Assembly: GCA_963969395.1 (NCBI GenBank)
Contig: OZ017797.1
Coordinates: forward strand, 15,934,001-15,998,000
DNA length: 64,000 nucleotides
Source of the DNA: Pseudoscleropodium purum
Taxonomy: Eukaryota; Streptophyta; Bryopsida; Hypnales; Brachytheciaceae
Direction of reading: 5' to 3'
Shown here: piece after piece, positions 35,032 through 47,855 of the stretch
How the letters are laid out: each line of letters begins with the position of its first letter
How positions within the stretch are numbered: position 1 is the first letter of the stretch
Translations under genes and position numbers: made by a program
The notes under the pieces: generated by a model
The model's input: only the letters and a program-made list of their open reading frames with translations
Databases searched by the model: none
Told to the model about the DNA's origin: nothing

Positions 35032-36381
35032 CTAATTTTTGGGGATATTCTTGCCAACAATCTTCGCGGGTGTTATCCTGAGTAAGTTGCCCGGCTTCCC
35101 TGGAACAGCCCCTCTAATCAAAAGAGCACGAAGCTCCGTATCCACCTTCACAATCTCCAGCTTCCGAATCTTGGTCCTGCCACCTCCCACTTGCCCCGGC
35201 ATCTTCTTTCCCGGGTACACGCGTCCAGGTGTTGTTCCAGCTCCAATGGATCCCAGTTGCCTCTTTGATTTGGAACCGTGAGTCATCTGCCCTCTCGCGA
35301 AGTTCCATCTCTTAATACCACCTGCACATTGCAATTAAAATCTTACCGACGAATGCACAAACCACACTTGCCAAACCAAGGGCTTAAGGGAGGGATACCA
35401 TTTGAGAGAAAGTCCCTGTCACGGGGTTGCACAGTCATCCATTTAAAATGCCAAGTGTAATTCCAACGTATGACTTGTAAGAAACGTAGATTCTCTCATA
35501 GTCAAGAAAATGCTTCCATGTCGATGCAATTCCTCTCGTGACCTTCAAAAAATCACTCAAAACAACTAGGTTTCAACCCTAGGGTTTCAAAATTGGAGGA
35601 TACAATTCGAAGCCAGAAGAAAGAAAGACCGTCACGACATTGCCGTGAATTATAAAACTCCATGGCAACCATGCCTTGCCTCAAGAATGCGAACCCGGAT
35701 AACTGTGAATGCATTCACTGAACGGCAGAATTCGATGAAGAATTGGAGAAAGGGAGGGAGAGATGATGCAATTGACTAACCCTGGAAACCCTTTCCAATG
35801 CTGTTTCCCACGACGTCAATCAAGTCGCCTTCCTTGAAGATTTCCTCAAGCTCCAGCCTCTGGTTCGGTTCATACCCTTCCGCCGACACCACCCGAAACT
35901 CCTGCAAATGGCGCATAGGGATGGCGCCCACCTTACTGAGGTGCCCGAGCTCGGGTTTCGTCAGCTTGCGGTCGCGCACCCTTCGGTACCCGACTTGCAC
36001 GGCAGTGTAACTATCAGTGGCGTCCGTCTTCACCTGCGTGACAATGTTACCTTCGTGGAATCCCACCACAGTGCAGGGCACTGCTTTCCCATCCGAAGTG
36101 AATACGGTCATCATGCCCATCTTGGTGCCCATCATGCCCACGCCTGCTTCCAGAGGCCCCATCGTCACAACCCCTCGGGAAGACGATGAGGAAGACGACG
36201 CAGTCACGCATTGCGAAGCGACGCGAGCGTGGAGGGAGGTGTCGGAAAGCGCGGTGGCCTTGAGGCCATGGAAAGAAGGCAATGCGACGAGTGAAGTTGA
36301 GCTCGGTTGCTGGGCCTTGTGCTGGAGCGACAGGGTCGTGAAACTCGCAGAGACAGCGGAAATGGACGCCGCGGCCGCCAT
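35032..36381 (-). CDS. RPL3: Plastid 50S ribosomal protein L3
   Basis: A structural protein of the large plastid ribosomal subunit, near the peptidyl transferase centre. Two exons: 36381-35781 (200 codons plus one base) and 35321-35032 (to TAG), joined by a 459-bp GT-AG intron, giving about 296 residues. The first ~75 residues are rich in Ser, Ala and Thr with few acidic residues, as in a chloroplast transit peptide. The L3 core starts near [16 protein letters not shown] and includes [37 protein letters not shown] and [20 protein letters not shown]. After the splice come [39 protein letters not shown] and the ending [19 protein letters not shown]. The order and the C-terminus match plant plastid L3 and differ from cytosolic uL3. 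The intron falls in GKGFQ|GG. It is a nuclear gene transferred from the plastid ancestor. Confidence 0.97.
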
Positions 36382-36599
36382 GGGGAAGGTCGCGAGGCCA
36401 CAGAGGGGAAGGAATGGGATTCCTTGGAGCTCGAATTGGAGCTACAATGCAGCAGAGGCGCGGAGAAACATCGTTGTTGTCGAGGAAAGGGAGCCTGCCT
36501 GTGGATAGGATAGTGCGTTGTGAGCGCTCAGCGTTTCTGGATTGGGAACGTGAGCAGAGGAAATACCGTCCTGGTATGTACTAGCGTCTCCACCGTTAA

Positions 36600-39230
36600 A
36601 AGGAAACTGGATCACCATCCTTAAGTAAACCTACTTAACCCCTAAATGCCCAAGGCCTGTTTTAAGCTTCTTGGAATTTGCTCCAAATTGAACAAAATGC
36701 CAACATTTTGATAAGTTGTATCAATTTTTTTAAATTTTAACTGTACAAATTCAAAATAGACATGTCAGAGATCTCATAGGAAAAGAAAATACAACAATAT
36801 CACTTATGGAGTGAAAGATTATGATGTTTGATTATATGGGTGTTAAAATTGCAAAAGTGATGTAAAGTCTTTCAATCCTCTTTACACAAGTCAAATCTAA
36901 GAAGTTGGTGACCAAAAATATCTGAGGTTAAAGGGCCTGACATGTATAACCCCAATCAATTTATGATTTTTTAAAATCTACTCTATAATTTTATTAAATA
37001 AATTTTGAATGTGATTTTTTTTCTCTAAGATCTATTGTATTTGAGGCTCATTTTCAAGAGTTCTCAAAACTAAAAGAAGTCAAGATTGCAATTGGTACCC
37101 TTGCACAAAATCTTGAATAAAAAAATCTTTATCCTTTATTTTCAAGATGAGATTTTTGATGCTAAAATTAGACTTCAAGAAGAATTTTTCAAAAATATAA
37201 AAAATAGCAACTTTTTTAGATTTTATTTAACTTCAAAGTTTAGCAAACACTAGACTTTGGTGCCTTAGACATTTAGGAATGAAGGACCCTATTTCTAGGT
37301 CATTGTGAGAATGCACCTTCTAGGGCAAGCCCTTGCCAACAAGCAAGGTGCGTTCTTTGGTGTTGACAACAATTTTCATACATAAGGTAACTTAGGAAGT
37401 TTTAAAAGCACATAGGCTCTAAAAGTGTCCACATCCTCAAATGTACACTATCTGTACATGTTGCTTTTTCATAGCCTTAAGCAATGTGTAGACAATGTAC
37501 ATTTCAGGAGGTGGATGCTTTTAGGGCCATATGTCATTTCAACTTCAAATTTTCAAAACTAATTCCACAAAGCTTCAAAAAATATGAAACAACTTGGGTT
37601 AGATGCTAATTCCACTTGTCTTTCAAGCAAAATTTATTGATAAATATTTCAAAAAGTTTTACCTCCCCCAAATCAGTTGTAGATCTTAAATGGTCAATTA
37701 ATGGACCTCCTACCTTAATCAATGCATTGGAATAACATTCCCAATTTTAATTGGCAAATTTTGTTAGGCCCTATTGAGTCTAAAAACCAATTTAATTGCA
37801 AAATAGCCTGAATCATTCAAACCTAATTTAACCATAAATAATTAAATCATTCAAGGTTGAAATTAGTCTAGGAGTGTAGTAATTGGGAAAGTTATGCTTT
37901 TAAAGAGTAAAATTGACTTGACTCCTATTTGAGGTTCAATTGGCACACATATGAGCTTGCTTATTTCAAGTTCCACATTTATTCTACTTTCATAGTCACT
38001 TTATATTAGAGTTCAATTGTTGGCCCAATTTCAAAACCATCAAAATCAATTTAGATTGTTAAATGGAGCCATCAATTAGACCTAAAGGTTTTATATTCAA
38101 AGCTAGATTAATTTTTTTTTTACATCAAATTTTTGCTTATGTATAAATATTTTAGCACCAAAAAAATTGGCCCCTAAGTGCTATAATTTGGGTGGCCATG
38201 TATCCTTGATTCAATATTTCAACTTGAATCTAATTTGAGTCGATCCTATATTTGAAATTGGAATTGGACTTAGATCCTAATATAAAGTCACCTTCAACCT
38301 CTTTGGCTAGCTTTTTTAGTGCATCCATATATCAATACATCAAATTTAAATGAATTGATCTAAAAGGTAACAAAATGACAAATTTACATTACGACACTTT
38401 TAGCTTGTTTGATGACTTCTCTCAATTACTTCCTCTACATTTGGTATATTGTGCCTCCTTTGAATCAAGGATGGAATTGGCCATCAAGGTTGACAAGATT
38501 TAGGTAGTTGAACCATTCCTAGTAGATGCTTTTGATTCTTGCTAATCTTCCACATTGGAGTTAACCTTCTTCTCTTTCCTTTGAATACTCTTAATCTCTA
38601 TTTAAGTTCTAATAAATAATACTATAAGGTGCTCATACTTTATAAGTTACAATATATTAGTGAACTACACGTCTTCTTCTTTTCTTGTCAAAATTGCAAC
38701 CTTCCTCTCATAAATCATTATCTAAAGAATTGAGAGAACGTGGATTATGGACATTGATTTCAAGGTTACTTTCACCAATCGTTAGCTACAAAATGGAATA
38801 GCTTCTTGCAATAATTATTTGCTTTGAACTAAAGGGAAGGAAGAGGCTTTGCAATGATATAAAGCACTTTAGAGAAATGCACAGTTCATTTTCTAGGGGG
38901 ATTATTTTCCGTAATTCCTTGCAAGTGAGAGAAACTGCTGTAACCAAGGATTCTAGGGGATTCATTTGCCCTAATAAATGACCAGCACAACATTCATGTT
39001 TACATTTCCTATCGTTGGTTTACATTGGACAATCCCCTTCTCATGGGAATTTATGACAGAAAATGACCCTCTTCATTGAGCTCTCCTTGCTCATCGAACT
39101 ATTTTTTATTTTTTATTTTTCCATAAATCCCTCTTCAGCGGGGATTGCCCTCTAAGTTTGAGTAAGCTTGGCCTATCTTATTGGAAAGCGAGCCTGTGCT
39201 ACAAGATGGCCTCTTTTCGCTTAACAATTC
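36600..39230. other. Intergenic AT-rich DNA
   Basis: No gene, terminal-repeat element or tandem array recognised. Confidence 0.5.
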
Positions 39231-39242
39231 CAAGATGAGGTG

Positions 39243-39572
39243 ATGAAGAGGCCACCAAGGAATGTGGTTTCTTCTCAGAGGATGATTGCAGGGAGTGTGT
39301 GTATGTCGACTCTCAGTTTATGTAGCACCGGTATGCCACCATGCCGCCACTGCACTCCTTTTCTCAGGAAAATAGTTCCGAGCAAATTGAGTACCACAGT
39401 CGGACTTGCAGGAGATATGGAGCATTCGAAAGTTGTCTTCCTTCTACGGATTGCTGGTAAATTCCATATTCTCAATTCTCCTCACTCTAGTACTGTGTTT
39501 GATCGTGTGTTTGGAGGAAGAATGAATCACAAGATATACTTGATTGAATCTTTACCAGTGCGATTTGACTGA
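39243..39572 (+). CDS. Unrecognised ORF (about 109 codons), doubtful
   Basis: An ATG frame beginning MKRPPRNVVSSQRMIAGSV, basic and Ser/Cys-rich, with PPCRHCTPFL. A possible donor (GCTG|GTAAAT) lies near 39460, so an exon ending there would stop after LLRIAG. No domain is recognised. It lies in a GC-richer stretch upstream of the RING gene and could be part of its long leader or a chance frame. Confidence 0.2.
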   Translation: MKRPPRNVVSSQRMIAGSVCMSTLSLCSTGMPPCRHCTPFLRKIVPSKLSTTVGLAGDMEHSKVVFLLRIAGKFHILNSPHSSTVFDRVFGGRMNHKIYLIESLPVRFD

Positions 39573-40511
39573 CTCCTGGCTTGCAAAGCTCAAGCATTTA
39601 ATTGCAAAGAAAAGGATGATTCAGATCGTGCAGGGGGGTACGTACTATGGGTGCAACCGGAAGCATAGTCGAGCTCACCATATCCTGCGCACCTGCCGGT
39701 CCACTGCTAATTCAAACATCAAAGAGATGTGCTCCGTCTGAGTTTAAGGTTTAATATTTCTATTAGGTTCGCTACCTGCACTGTCGCTGCAAATGAGATC
39801 TGATTCGCTGCAATTGATGTTGTACTCGGAATCGTTAGAGCTTGAATTAGGGTTTATGGGTATCTTGCACATATATGAAGGTGTATATATTTAGCCCTGG
39901 AGAACCAAAGAAGCCTAAATTGGACCTTGTTTTAAAAAAAAGTTTTGAGTAGGTCACATGGGGAACTTTTTAATCCAATTTTATTTACTTTTTCGACCAG
40001 CAATATTCTTCGGTTGATTTCGATGATGGAAAATTCGGCCCAGTGAATTAAATTTTTCCTAATATTATCATCTAAATCGGTCCTTTCAAATCGTGAGTCC
40101 TTGGTTCTTTAGGGGTTATAGGTATTTAGGGTTTAGGAGAGAGAGACAGATACAGGTATGAATCTGTTCATGTCCTGGTCTTGACCTGGACATGGCAACG
40201 GTTAGAGTGCCCTGCATCCTTGCCAAAGGTCAATCCACGTTCGTAACCCTAATGGGAGCCAGTTTTCATCTCCGCCTACTTCATGTGAAACAGGTCACAG
40301 GACTCTTGTGATGATGAGTCTCTGGAAGTCCCCATTTGTGGTAGAAGTGGGGTATGATTCGTTTGTTGTGAATATTTTCTTAAGAAGTTGATACTACCAT
40401 GGAATTTGGGTGCAGTGAGATATTTGCCAATGTCATACTGCCAATGGGGATGACAAAACAGATACTTGTATTCCTCCCATTGTTATGAATTAGGGGAACA
40501 ATTTGAGAGGT

Positions 40512-43500
40512 ATGGAGAGGCATGCCTTTGCATCCATGTGGCCTCATGCGTCCACCATAAATACAATCACAAGGTACGTAGCGTTTTCGCCAAAGTCCTG
40601 TGCAATTTGAAGCTTGAAGAAATCATGTCCTGAATTGGAATGCATAATTTTATTGCATGAAGGCAAGATAGATTTCGATAGAATGGTTTGCTATGTTATG
40701 TGATCTCAGTTTTAATGGTGAGGCTGACATTGCGTTTGCTTGGCTTGACAGCTCTATTGCAGATCAAATTGAGAGCAATACATGTCCGATTTGTTTTGAG
40801 CTTATGAAGTCACCAGACTTTTCGCCCATTCTGCTTTCCCCTTGCGGCCATACATTCTGCGCTATGGTACTTCTACGTTCATCAGACTATGATTTAGTAT
40901 TGTAGCCGCTATTCCATGTAGATGTTAGCTTTTATGATGGACCATGAGTTAGAAATAGTAATACATGTTTACAAGTACATCTGAATGTATGGAATCGGTG
41001 GAGGTGAGACTCTTGAGGAAAGTTAAGTGGCTCATTACCATGTCATTTGGCTTCAATCTGACCCCAAACTGGACTTGAATGAGATGCTACAAAATGTTTA
41101 TAGCAGAATCTGATGCTCAACCAAATCCCTGGTTTAGTTGTGAGGGGTGAATACTTTGCAGAGTCATAGAATATTGTGTTGAGTTTCGTCAGTTTCTTTT
41201 GCTCCTTCTTAGCTTCTCCTAACTGGAATCGGTGATTATTCATAGCATTGTCTTATTTGTGCGATCACTTACTTGCGCAGTGTGTGTCAAGGCATATGTC
41301 AATCCACGTGAAGAAAGCTCGTTTTGGGGGACCTGTTGGGCCAGCACCGTGCCCTTATTGCAGGCAAAAGATATTGTCACAAACCTTGAACTTATCACTC
41401 CAGAATGTGATTACCAACATTCTCTCGTTGCAACAAACGCTAGAGAAAGCAGATGTAGACAAAGTTGGATTCTGTAATGGGTTTCTTCAGGCTCAGACAC
41501 GCTGCCACATTCTGGAAAGCGAGCTCCATGAGTCCACACAATTGAAAGAGGTAAAATATGCTATTCCTTCTACCTTTGAGCTCAACGCCAGGATGTAAAC
41601 TCTATACCCAGTTTATAGTCTTGAATTTAGAAATTTGTGCACCTTGCCCTCAAAGCAGAAACCTCGTGTCCTGCAGCTTATACTGGTTGAATTTGCATTC
41701 GGCCAGGGAGACTCCCCCTTGTGAATTGAATATGTGTGGGTTCCCTACTTGTGGAAAGGAAGCCTTGCAACGGAGGTGCACCCACCTCTACTGGCGAATC
41801 CTGGAATTCTAAAGACGGGCTATTGTTATTCCCCAGTGCTCTGATTGTGCCAACACCTCTATGAAGACGTGTTGGAGACCTGTGTCTCTAAGGACGTAAG
41901 GGACGGGGTTTGCCAAAAATCAACATTGTAGCTGCTACATTCCTGTTCTATCAGTCCTTGTATGCTGCGTGTTTCTTTTTCGTTCACAACTGAGACCTCG
42001 CCATTACCTCATGCAGATAATGGACAAAGAGATCGCCGAAACTGAAGACGTCCTAGTTCAGCTTCGAGACAAGGAAGGGGAATTAGACGAAAGGATTCGA
42101 AAGGTAACACTTGCGTAACACCTTTATAACGAGCTCTCTTATTGCAGCTTTCCTCCTGTTCAATCGAGTAGAGCTCCTCGCTGTGATTGCGCACTCCCCT
42201 TCACGTTGATAAAATGGAGAATATGAGGGATTTTGGACCCCGAGTAGTTTTCCCTCCTTAGAAGTTCATGTGCAAAATGGTGCCAAGTTGTACATATGCC
42301 TGACCTTCGCAATTGAATTCCGTGATATGTAACAGTGGTGCAATTGTTCAAGTGAAAAGACATCACTACCGAGTGAAAAATGACATTGTTAAAAGAAACT
42401 GGTTGAGAGAAATAGTGGCACTACTAAGATGAATAGTGAGAAAACAATATTGGGAATGTCTTGTTGGGGTCCATTTCAAGCAAATTACTCCTCTAATGTC
42501 TTGATGTGGAGAATGTGCAAATATGCTCAACTGGAAGAACACGAATCCCATGTCTGTGCTAGGTTAGCTTGGAGTATCAAAAGGTGCTGACGGAGTTGAT
42601 GGATACTCAAAATAAGAGCACTTCTCTGAAGCGTTCCCGGGATGATTTGGTGGCCAAATTGAGCCTTATTCAAGCTTCTTTGTTTGCTCTTGAGCAGGTA
42701 TAATCCAGATACTCCAGTGAGCAATTGCGATCTTTGCTAGTAGAGATAATCAATATCAGAGCTTTTCAGTAAAACTTAACTCTTTCAGGGACTTAAGATG
42801 ACATCATGAAGAAACTTCTCCGTAATTCATGAGGTCTCCCTTTGGTTATTGTGATCATTGGAGGCCTTCCTATGTATTATGGGAGGCTTCCTATATCTCT
42901 TTAAGGAGGCACCCTCCTTCCTGCGTCCATGAGGCACAGCTAGTCAAACTACCCCCAACAGGTTCGTCATTCACGATGGTCCTTGAACCAGAGTTATGAT
43001 TATTATTTTGATGAGAGACCTCTCATTAATCATGGGGAAGATTTTTATTACAATGTTGTCTAAAAGTTCCTGACACAGTCTAATTTTACTAAAATCATCT
43101 TTCAAATCATTGGTCGATCATGTCAGTGGTGTCCTGTTGTGTTACCACAAGATGGAAATTACACCACTGACACCAGGAACATACAAGTAGTTAAATGTGT
43201 TAATTCAATTCCTCCAAGTTTTGAAACAAATAGGTTTGGTCTCACGAAGGTGCGGGTTTCTATCGATGCAATGAAACGTGAACTATTTAGTCCCCTTTGC
43301 ATGATGTTTGAAAGCAGTTGGGGTATGTTTTAGCTTTAGATTTGGAGATTACCTCTCATGGCTCGTTGTTGTAAAATCAAATAGGTGAAGCCTCACCTGC
43401 AAAGAGCTAACGGTGGTAGTACCCGTGCCCCTATGTAAGAGGTTCATGGATTCTCTAGCATATGCAGGGTTGAATGGGACAATGTGGCCGAATTGATTTT

Positions 43501-43771
43501 TAATAACGCAGACGTATATACTTCATACCCAATGTCAGGAGCGTGACAAATTTAAAGTGCTTTCTCAAGACGTCTACCTGCCCAGTGAATCTGAAGTGCG
43601 GTAAGCTTAATCTTCCTCAAACCAGACTTGTTGCTTTGAAGAAATGGAACATAGCAGTGTTTCAAGACTTGCATTGAAGAAACCAATTATTATTGATGGC
43701 AGCTTTCCAATGTTCCATGCTAGCATATGGTCACTTTAAAACTTCCATCTACCAGATCAGTAGTAAGTTAG
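40512..43771 (+). CDS. RING-finger (C3HC4) coiled-coil protein, probable E3 ubiquitin ligase
   Basis: Exons 40512-40573, 40710-40866, 41281-41550, 42017-42103, 42575-42697 and 43539-43600 join in phase; a mini-exon at 43756-43771 (ending RSVVS) may finish the gene, for about 258 residues. The start MERHAFASMW is the first ATG consistent with the exon 1 donor. The RING runs over about residues 44-93: CPICFELM, SPCGHTFCAMC, then CPYCRQKI, with the zinc-binding Cys/His pattern intact and split by intron 2. Residues after about 100 are helical and charged (SLQNVITNILSLQQTLEKAD, AETEDVLVQLRDKEGELDER, SLKRSRDDLVAKLSLIQASL), a likely coiled coil for dimerisation or substrate binding. E3 activity is inferred from the RING; I cannot name an orthologue. 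The exon 5 acceptor was set at GGAG|TAT because the preceding AG would bring a stop. The 3' end is the least certain part. Confidence 0.82.
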
Positions 43772-45244
43772 CATGATTTGCCTTTTTCCAATGATAGCGA
43801 TGAGAAAATTGTAACTGGCACAGTGAGACCTGTCCATCTTTGGCACCCCAAATATGCATCAAAAGTGGGCTGACAATGACCAAAGACTGAAAATTTAAAA
43901 GATGTAATTCCGTGTTATTTTGTGTAGATGATTTTGCACAAGATTGAGAATTTTCTTCTTTGGGCAACAAGATAACATTATTCAACCCGGCTGATTGTTC
44001 TTGAGGGCAATAGGAAAGTGAGATAGTATATTCTCAAAATTCAATGAACTGTTTTTTTTAGTTTTTTTTAGTTATGAAAATTAGAGGAGCTGTGTTTTTT
44101 AGTTTTTTTAGACTAAGTTGGAAGGAGAGTAGGAAATTGGCAGTTGTTTGAATGGTGACTTGGTACATGTCCTATCCAAAAAATCACCTACAAGTGTAAA
44201 TAACTCCCATAAATAACTCCCAAAGACATTCCTTGGGGTGCTTTCCTAATTCATGCTAAATGGATCTTATTACTCTAACTTCCTAGACTAGTTGATGAAA
44301 AATGACACCTTTGCAACCACTTTTATTTATTTATTTTTATTTATTTTTATCAATTTTCTTTATATTCATAGTAAATGAAGTTGTCTTGGAATATGTGTAT
44401 TGTACAAAGAAATTTCTATTTACCTAAATTTTTCAACAAGGAAATCTATACAATGTGTACATTTATTGAAATGTTAAAATTTTATTATTATGGGAATGTA
44501 ATGATTAAATCTTTAGTCATTTTGAGTCAAATAATGCATCATAAAAGTTTATCTAATGACAAAAAAGGCCACTTCTTCAAAATATAAATAGAATATTTTG
44601 ATGAATTATCAAAGAAAATTAGTAGAAGATATATTTTATAGTACAATTAGCTATTGTCTAGTATTGATCTCCTAGGTCATTAGGAATTAAAGTTTGGAAA
44701 CCATTTATACAACTTAAAAGAGTAAATAATCTACATTAGCACCAAAAAACAACAAGACTAGTCTTTCTATTTTACACAATGAATAGTTGTATGTTTTTGC
44801 TTTGACCACCAATAATGTATCCATTTTTTTAGGCAATAACAAATTGATTAAAATACATGTGAAATTTTTCCTTATTTACTATTCTTTTGCAACTTTTTTC
44901 TTTAATCTAACAAGTGTAAGTGCAATGATTGAAGGGCACCACAATGGTCCATACCCCCATACATTACATCTATTTTATACGCTTTGATGAGATTATAGAG
45001 GATGTAATATTAGAGAAAGTGATGTAAAAGAGGTATAGGTGTTCGTTTCACACTAAGAGATCAGAGCATGTGATATTAGAGAAGTTAATATAGTGGAGGT
45101 CTTCGTGCACAAGGAGTTCGCTGGACTTGAGTGTTATTGTGCAAGCATGGGCTGTGCACCTGCAGCTCTCGCAAGAGAGCACCCTCGTCCCCTCGTCCCC
45201 TCGTCGTGTAGATCTTGAAGCATTCTTGCGCGAGTCTTGCAGCA
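43772..45244. other. Intergenic AT-rich DNA and methyltransferase promoter
   Basis: No gene recognised. The last 150-200 bp become GC-rich ahead of the methyltransferase start and probably include its promoter and 5' UTR. Confidence 0.5.
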
Positions 45245-45928
45245 ATGAAATTCTCAGCGTATCCCGTGGTGGACTTGACAGTGGCCGGCGAGACGTTGCA
45301 CTTCGAGCAAGACAATGGCTCTATGTACGTCGGTACCTCCGTGTGGCCTTCTTCCCTCGTTCTCGTGAAATGGGCGGAGCACGTCTTGGATCGCAACTTG
45401 CCCTCCGTGTGTCCGTCCCTCGCTTTCGCTGGGAAGAAAGGGGTGGACTTGGGCACGGGGGTCGGAGTGGCCGGATTAGGGTTAGCTCTCCTGGGCTTGA
45501 ATTGCACGCTCACGGACATCGCCCCTGTCATGCCCGCTCTCAAGCGCAATTTTAAGAAGAACGTGGGGAGTACGACGCTGGCGTCGGCAGGGAAGGCGGG
45601 GGTGAAAGCCGGGAAGGCGAAAGTGGCGCAGTTGTATTGGGGGAATGCGAAACAGATAGAAGCGCTGAAACCTCCGTTGGATTATGTGATTGCGGGCGAT
45701 GTGGTCTACTTGGAGAATATTGTGCAGCCGCTGCTGGAGACCATGAGTGCGCTCGCCGGGCCGGAGACGGTGATTATTCTTGGGTACCAGATCCGGCAGC
45801 TGGAAGCGCATGAGCTCTTTTGGAGGATGTGTCCCGAGTATTTTACGGTGGTGAAGGTTCCGAGGGAGGAGTTGCATCCCGAGTATTGTTGGCCGGAGAA
45901 CGAGGTGTATGTCCTTAAGAAGAAATGA
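45245..45928 (+). CDS. METTL21-type S-adenosylmethionine-dependent methyltransferase
   Basis: A single-exon gene, 227 residues, of the Methyltransf_16 (METTL21/FAM86, lysine methyltransferase-like) family; it closely resembles a plant cytosolic member of this family. The N-terminus MKFSAYPVVDLTVAGETLHF and the QDNGSMYVGTSVWPSSLVL block are typical. Rossmann motif I is VDLGTGVGVAG (about 67-77), the acidic LTDI after strand beta-2 is at about 89-92, and the family DxxY motif is DVVY (152-155). The C-terminal strands include ILGYQIR and the ending NEVYVLKKK. The ATG at 45245 is chosen because the upstream in-frame extension begins only with a non-ATG codon. Substrate is not deducible; protein Lys methylation is the usual activity. 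An Ala/Gly/Lys-rich loop (about 111-126) is longer than in flowering-plant relatives. GC is much higher than in the surroundings, as for other exons here. Confidence 0.93.
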   Translation: MKFSAYPVVDLTVAGETLHFEQDNGSMYVGTSVWPSSLVLVKWAEHVLDRNLPSVCPSLAFAGKKGVDLGTGVGVAGLGLALLGLNCTLTDIAPVMPALKRNFKKNVGSTTLASAGKAGVKAGKAKVAQLYWGNAKQIEALKPPLDYVIAGDVVYLENIVQPLLETMSALAGPETVIILGYQIRQLEAHELFWRMCPEYFTVVKVPREELHPEYCWPENEVYVLKKK

Positions 45929-45947
45929 GCCTTTCGCGGTTTCATGG

Positions 45948-45969
45948 TTTTTAGGGTTTAGGGTTTAGG
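45948..45969. repeat. Telomere-like repeat (TTTAGGG, about three units)
   Basis: TTTAGGG-type units about 20 bp after the methyltransferase stop codon, similar in kind to the run in NUP43 intron 1. Confidence 0.7.
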
Positions 45970-47051
45970 AAAATCGATTCGGTCCGGGAATTCGGAGTGA
46001 TATATGGCGGTCCCAAGCTATGGACATGGCTATATGACGCCAGTGACTTTCTGATTCCCCCCAGTTTTTGAGAGCTCGGACCTGCAAGAGAGAAACACTG
46101 ATTCATGATTTAGGGTTTATTGTGTACCCTAATTCAACCTGGAATTTGGAGTGATTTTTTGCGTTCATTGGCAATTGACATGGCTGTAAGCTATATTATG
46201 CTGTTGACTGTTTTATCTCCAGACTTAGAAGCTTTGGCCTCAAGAAAGGAACATCCATTCGTGTCTTTCCGAGGTAGTACTTTGAAAGAACGGCTCAAAG
46301 TGTGTATTATAGATGTAGGGTGAGATGCGCAACAGAATTCAGTGTGAGCAAGCTGGATTCTGGGCCGGTAACATCTGCCGAACTAGTAACGTTTATTGTA
46401 GAAGTAGCGTATTCTAGAGTTTTGAGTCAACTTCCGTTCCCTCAGACGTCGGGAAGAGTGAAGGATACGAATGGTGTTCGAGGTGGAAGCCATTACCTGC
46501 ACGAGCTTGCTTTAACAGAGCCTGCAGAGTATGATAGAGCGTAACCAGACACACATATTGTGAAATAGTTGTAGGCTTTTGCATGACCTCAGTTCTCATG
46601 CATTTAGAATGTCAAGCCAGCTTCACACTGCTGGATTTGTAACTGAAATTGAAAGGTAGCCAAGTTAACTTAGTCCTAAATCATCTGAATAAGCATCCGA
46701 GTTTGGTTTGTAGTATAAAATTGTCTTTCTTTGTTGTTGAATCCTGTTGGTTTGTATTTTTGGACTCCTTATGAATAAACTAGTGTACCTGAACATTGAG
46801 TTCCAAGGCTTTCAGAATGTTAACATCTTGGGTAAGAATTTATATGGGGCGGTTTTTAACAAAGTTGAAAGTACTACTCTCCTACCGAAATACTCGGATG
46901 CATCACAAGTCAGCTACTCTCTCCGGAAGCACTAGCCTTGGGGACTAATGTACACTCTTTGTGCATTGATTTGACCTTTAAAGGATTGAACTTGAGCAAC
47001 ATCTGTTTCATTAGAGCTTGATGCTACAATAGCCTTTCTGATGAATTCATT
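45970..47051. other. Intergenic, no gene recognised
   Basis: Mixed-composition sequence 3' of the methyltransferase. Only short frames without recognisable features. Confidence 0.45.
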
Positions 47052-47427
47052 GAAAAATGATCCATTCCTTATCACCATTTTGACAATATAGGTTGCTCTA
47101 TTTTTGTGCAAGTAGAGAAGAGTAAATGATCAATTTTGGTGCACATATAGCGCATTATGATTGGCTACATGACTGTCAATTTTTGCAACCAATCCATAGT
47201 TGGAAATAGGATGACCTACATGACTAGTATGGGACAAACACAATCTTCACCTAGAAAATTCATGGTAATTTTGTTTTCGGAAATGTAACTGTGAAAAACT
47301 ATGGGATCCTTCTTAAATCTAAGTTATATCTGTAACCTCCTAGAAGAAATTTTCGCACTCAACATACCTGCACTCTGCACTCCAGATATGCTCAATTGCT
47401 TAAGTGGTCAGAAATGGGTCGGCTATC
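47052..47427 (+). mobile_element. MITE-like TIR element, family A copy 4
   Basis: The right end reads TTGCTTAAGTGGTCAGAAATGGGTCGGCTA, close to copy 2's left end in reverse. The interior shares TATGATTGGCTACA, TTGGAAATAGGATGACC and CCAGATATGCTCAATTGC-like blocks with copy 1. The left terminal repeat is badly eroded, so the left boundary is approximate. Confidence 0.65.
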
Positions 47428-47855
47428 TTACTATTCCAACTGTTCCGAATTTCCGATTGCCAATGAATGAAGATCCCTCTGACACCCACGAATCGCCAAG
47501 TGCAGCAGATATTTTCTAACGAAACGATGTTCTAACTCATCGTACACATTGATCACTGATCATTCGGGATTGATCAATCCCGAATACCCTCTGAGGGCCT
47601 GCCTGCGTGACCCGATAGCCCTCTTCCATTTCCGCTTTCCGATTCTCAAATTACCGTACTGTGATTGCAGCAGTCCACTACAGTTGCTACAGAGTACATG
47701 ATCCTATAACTTAGTAGGCAACTCTTTGTGAATGAGAGTGTATCGAGAGTGGGTTTCACATTTTTGAACTGAATTCTTCTTCTGGTGTAGAGTTTTGAGT
47801 TCAACTAACTTATCGAAGTGGGAAACCCACTAATTTTGCGAGGTTTGTAGCTCTC

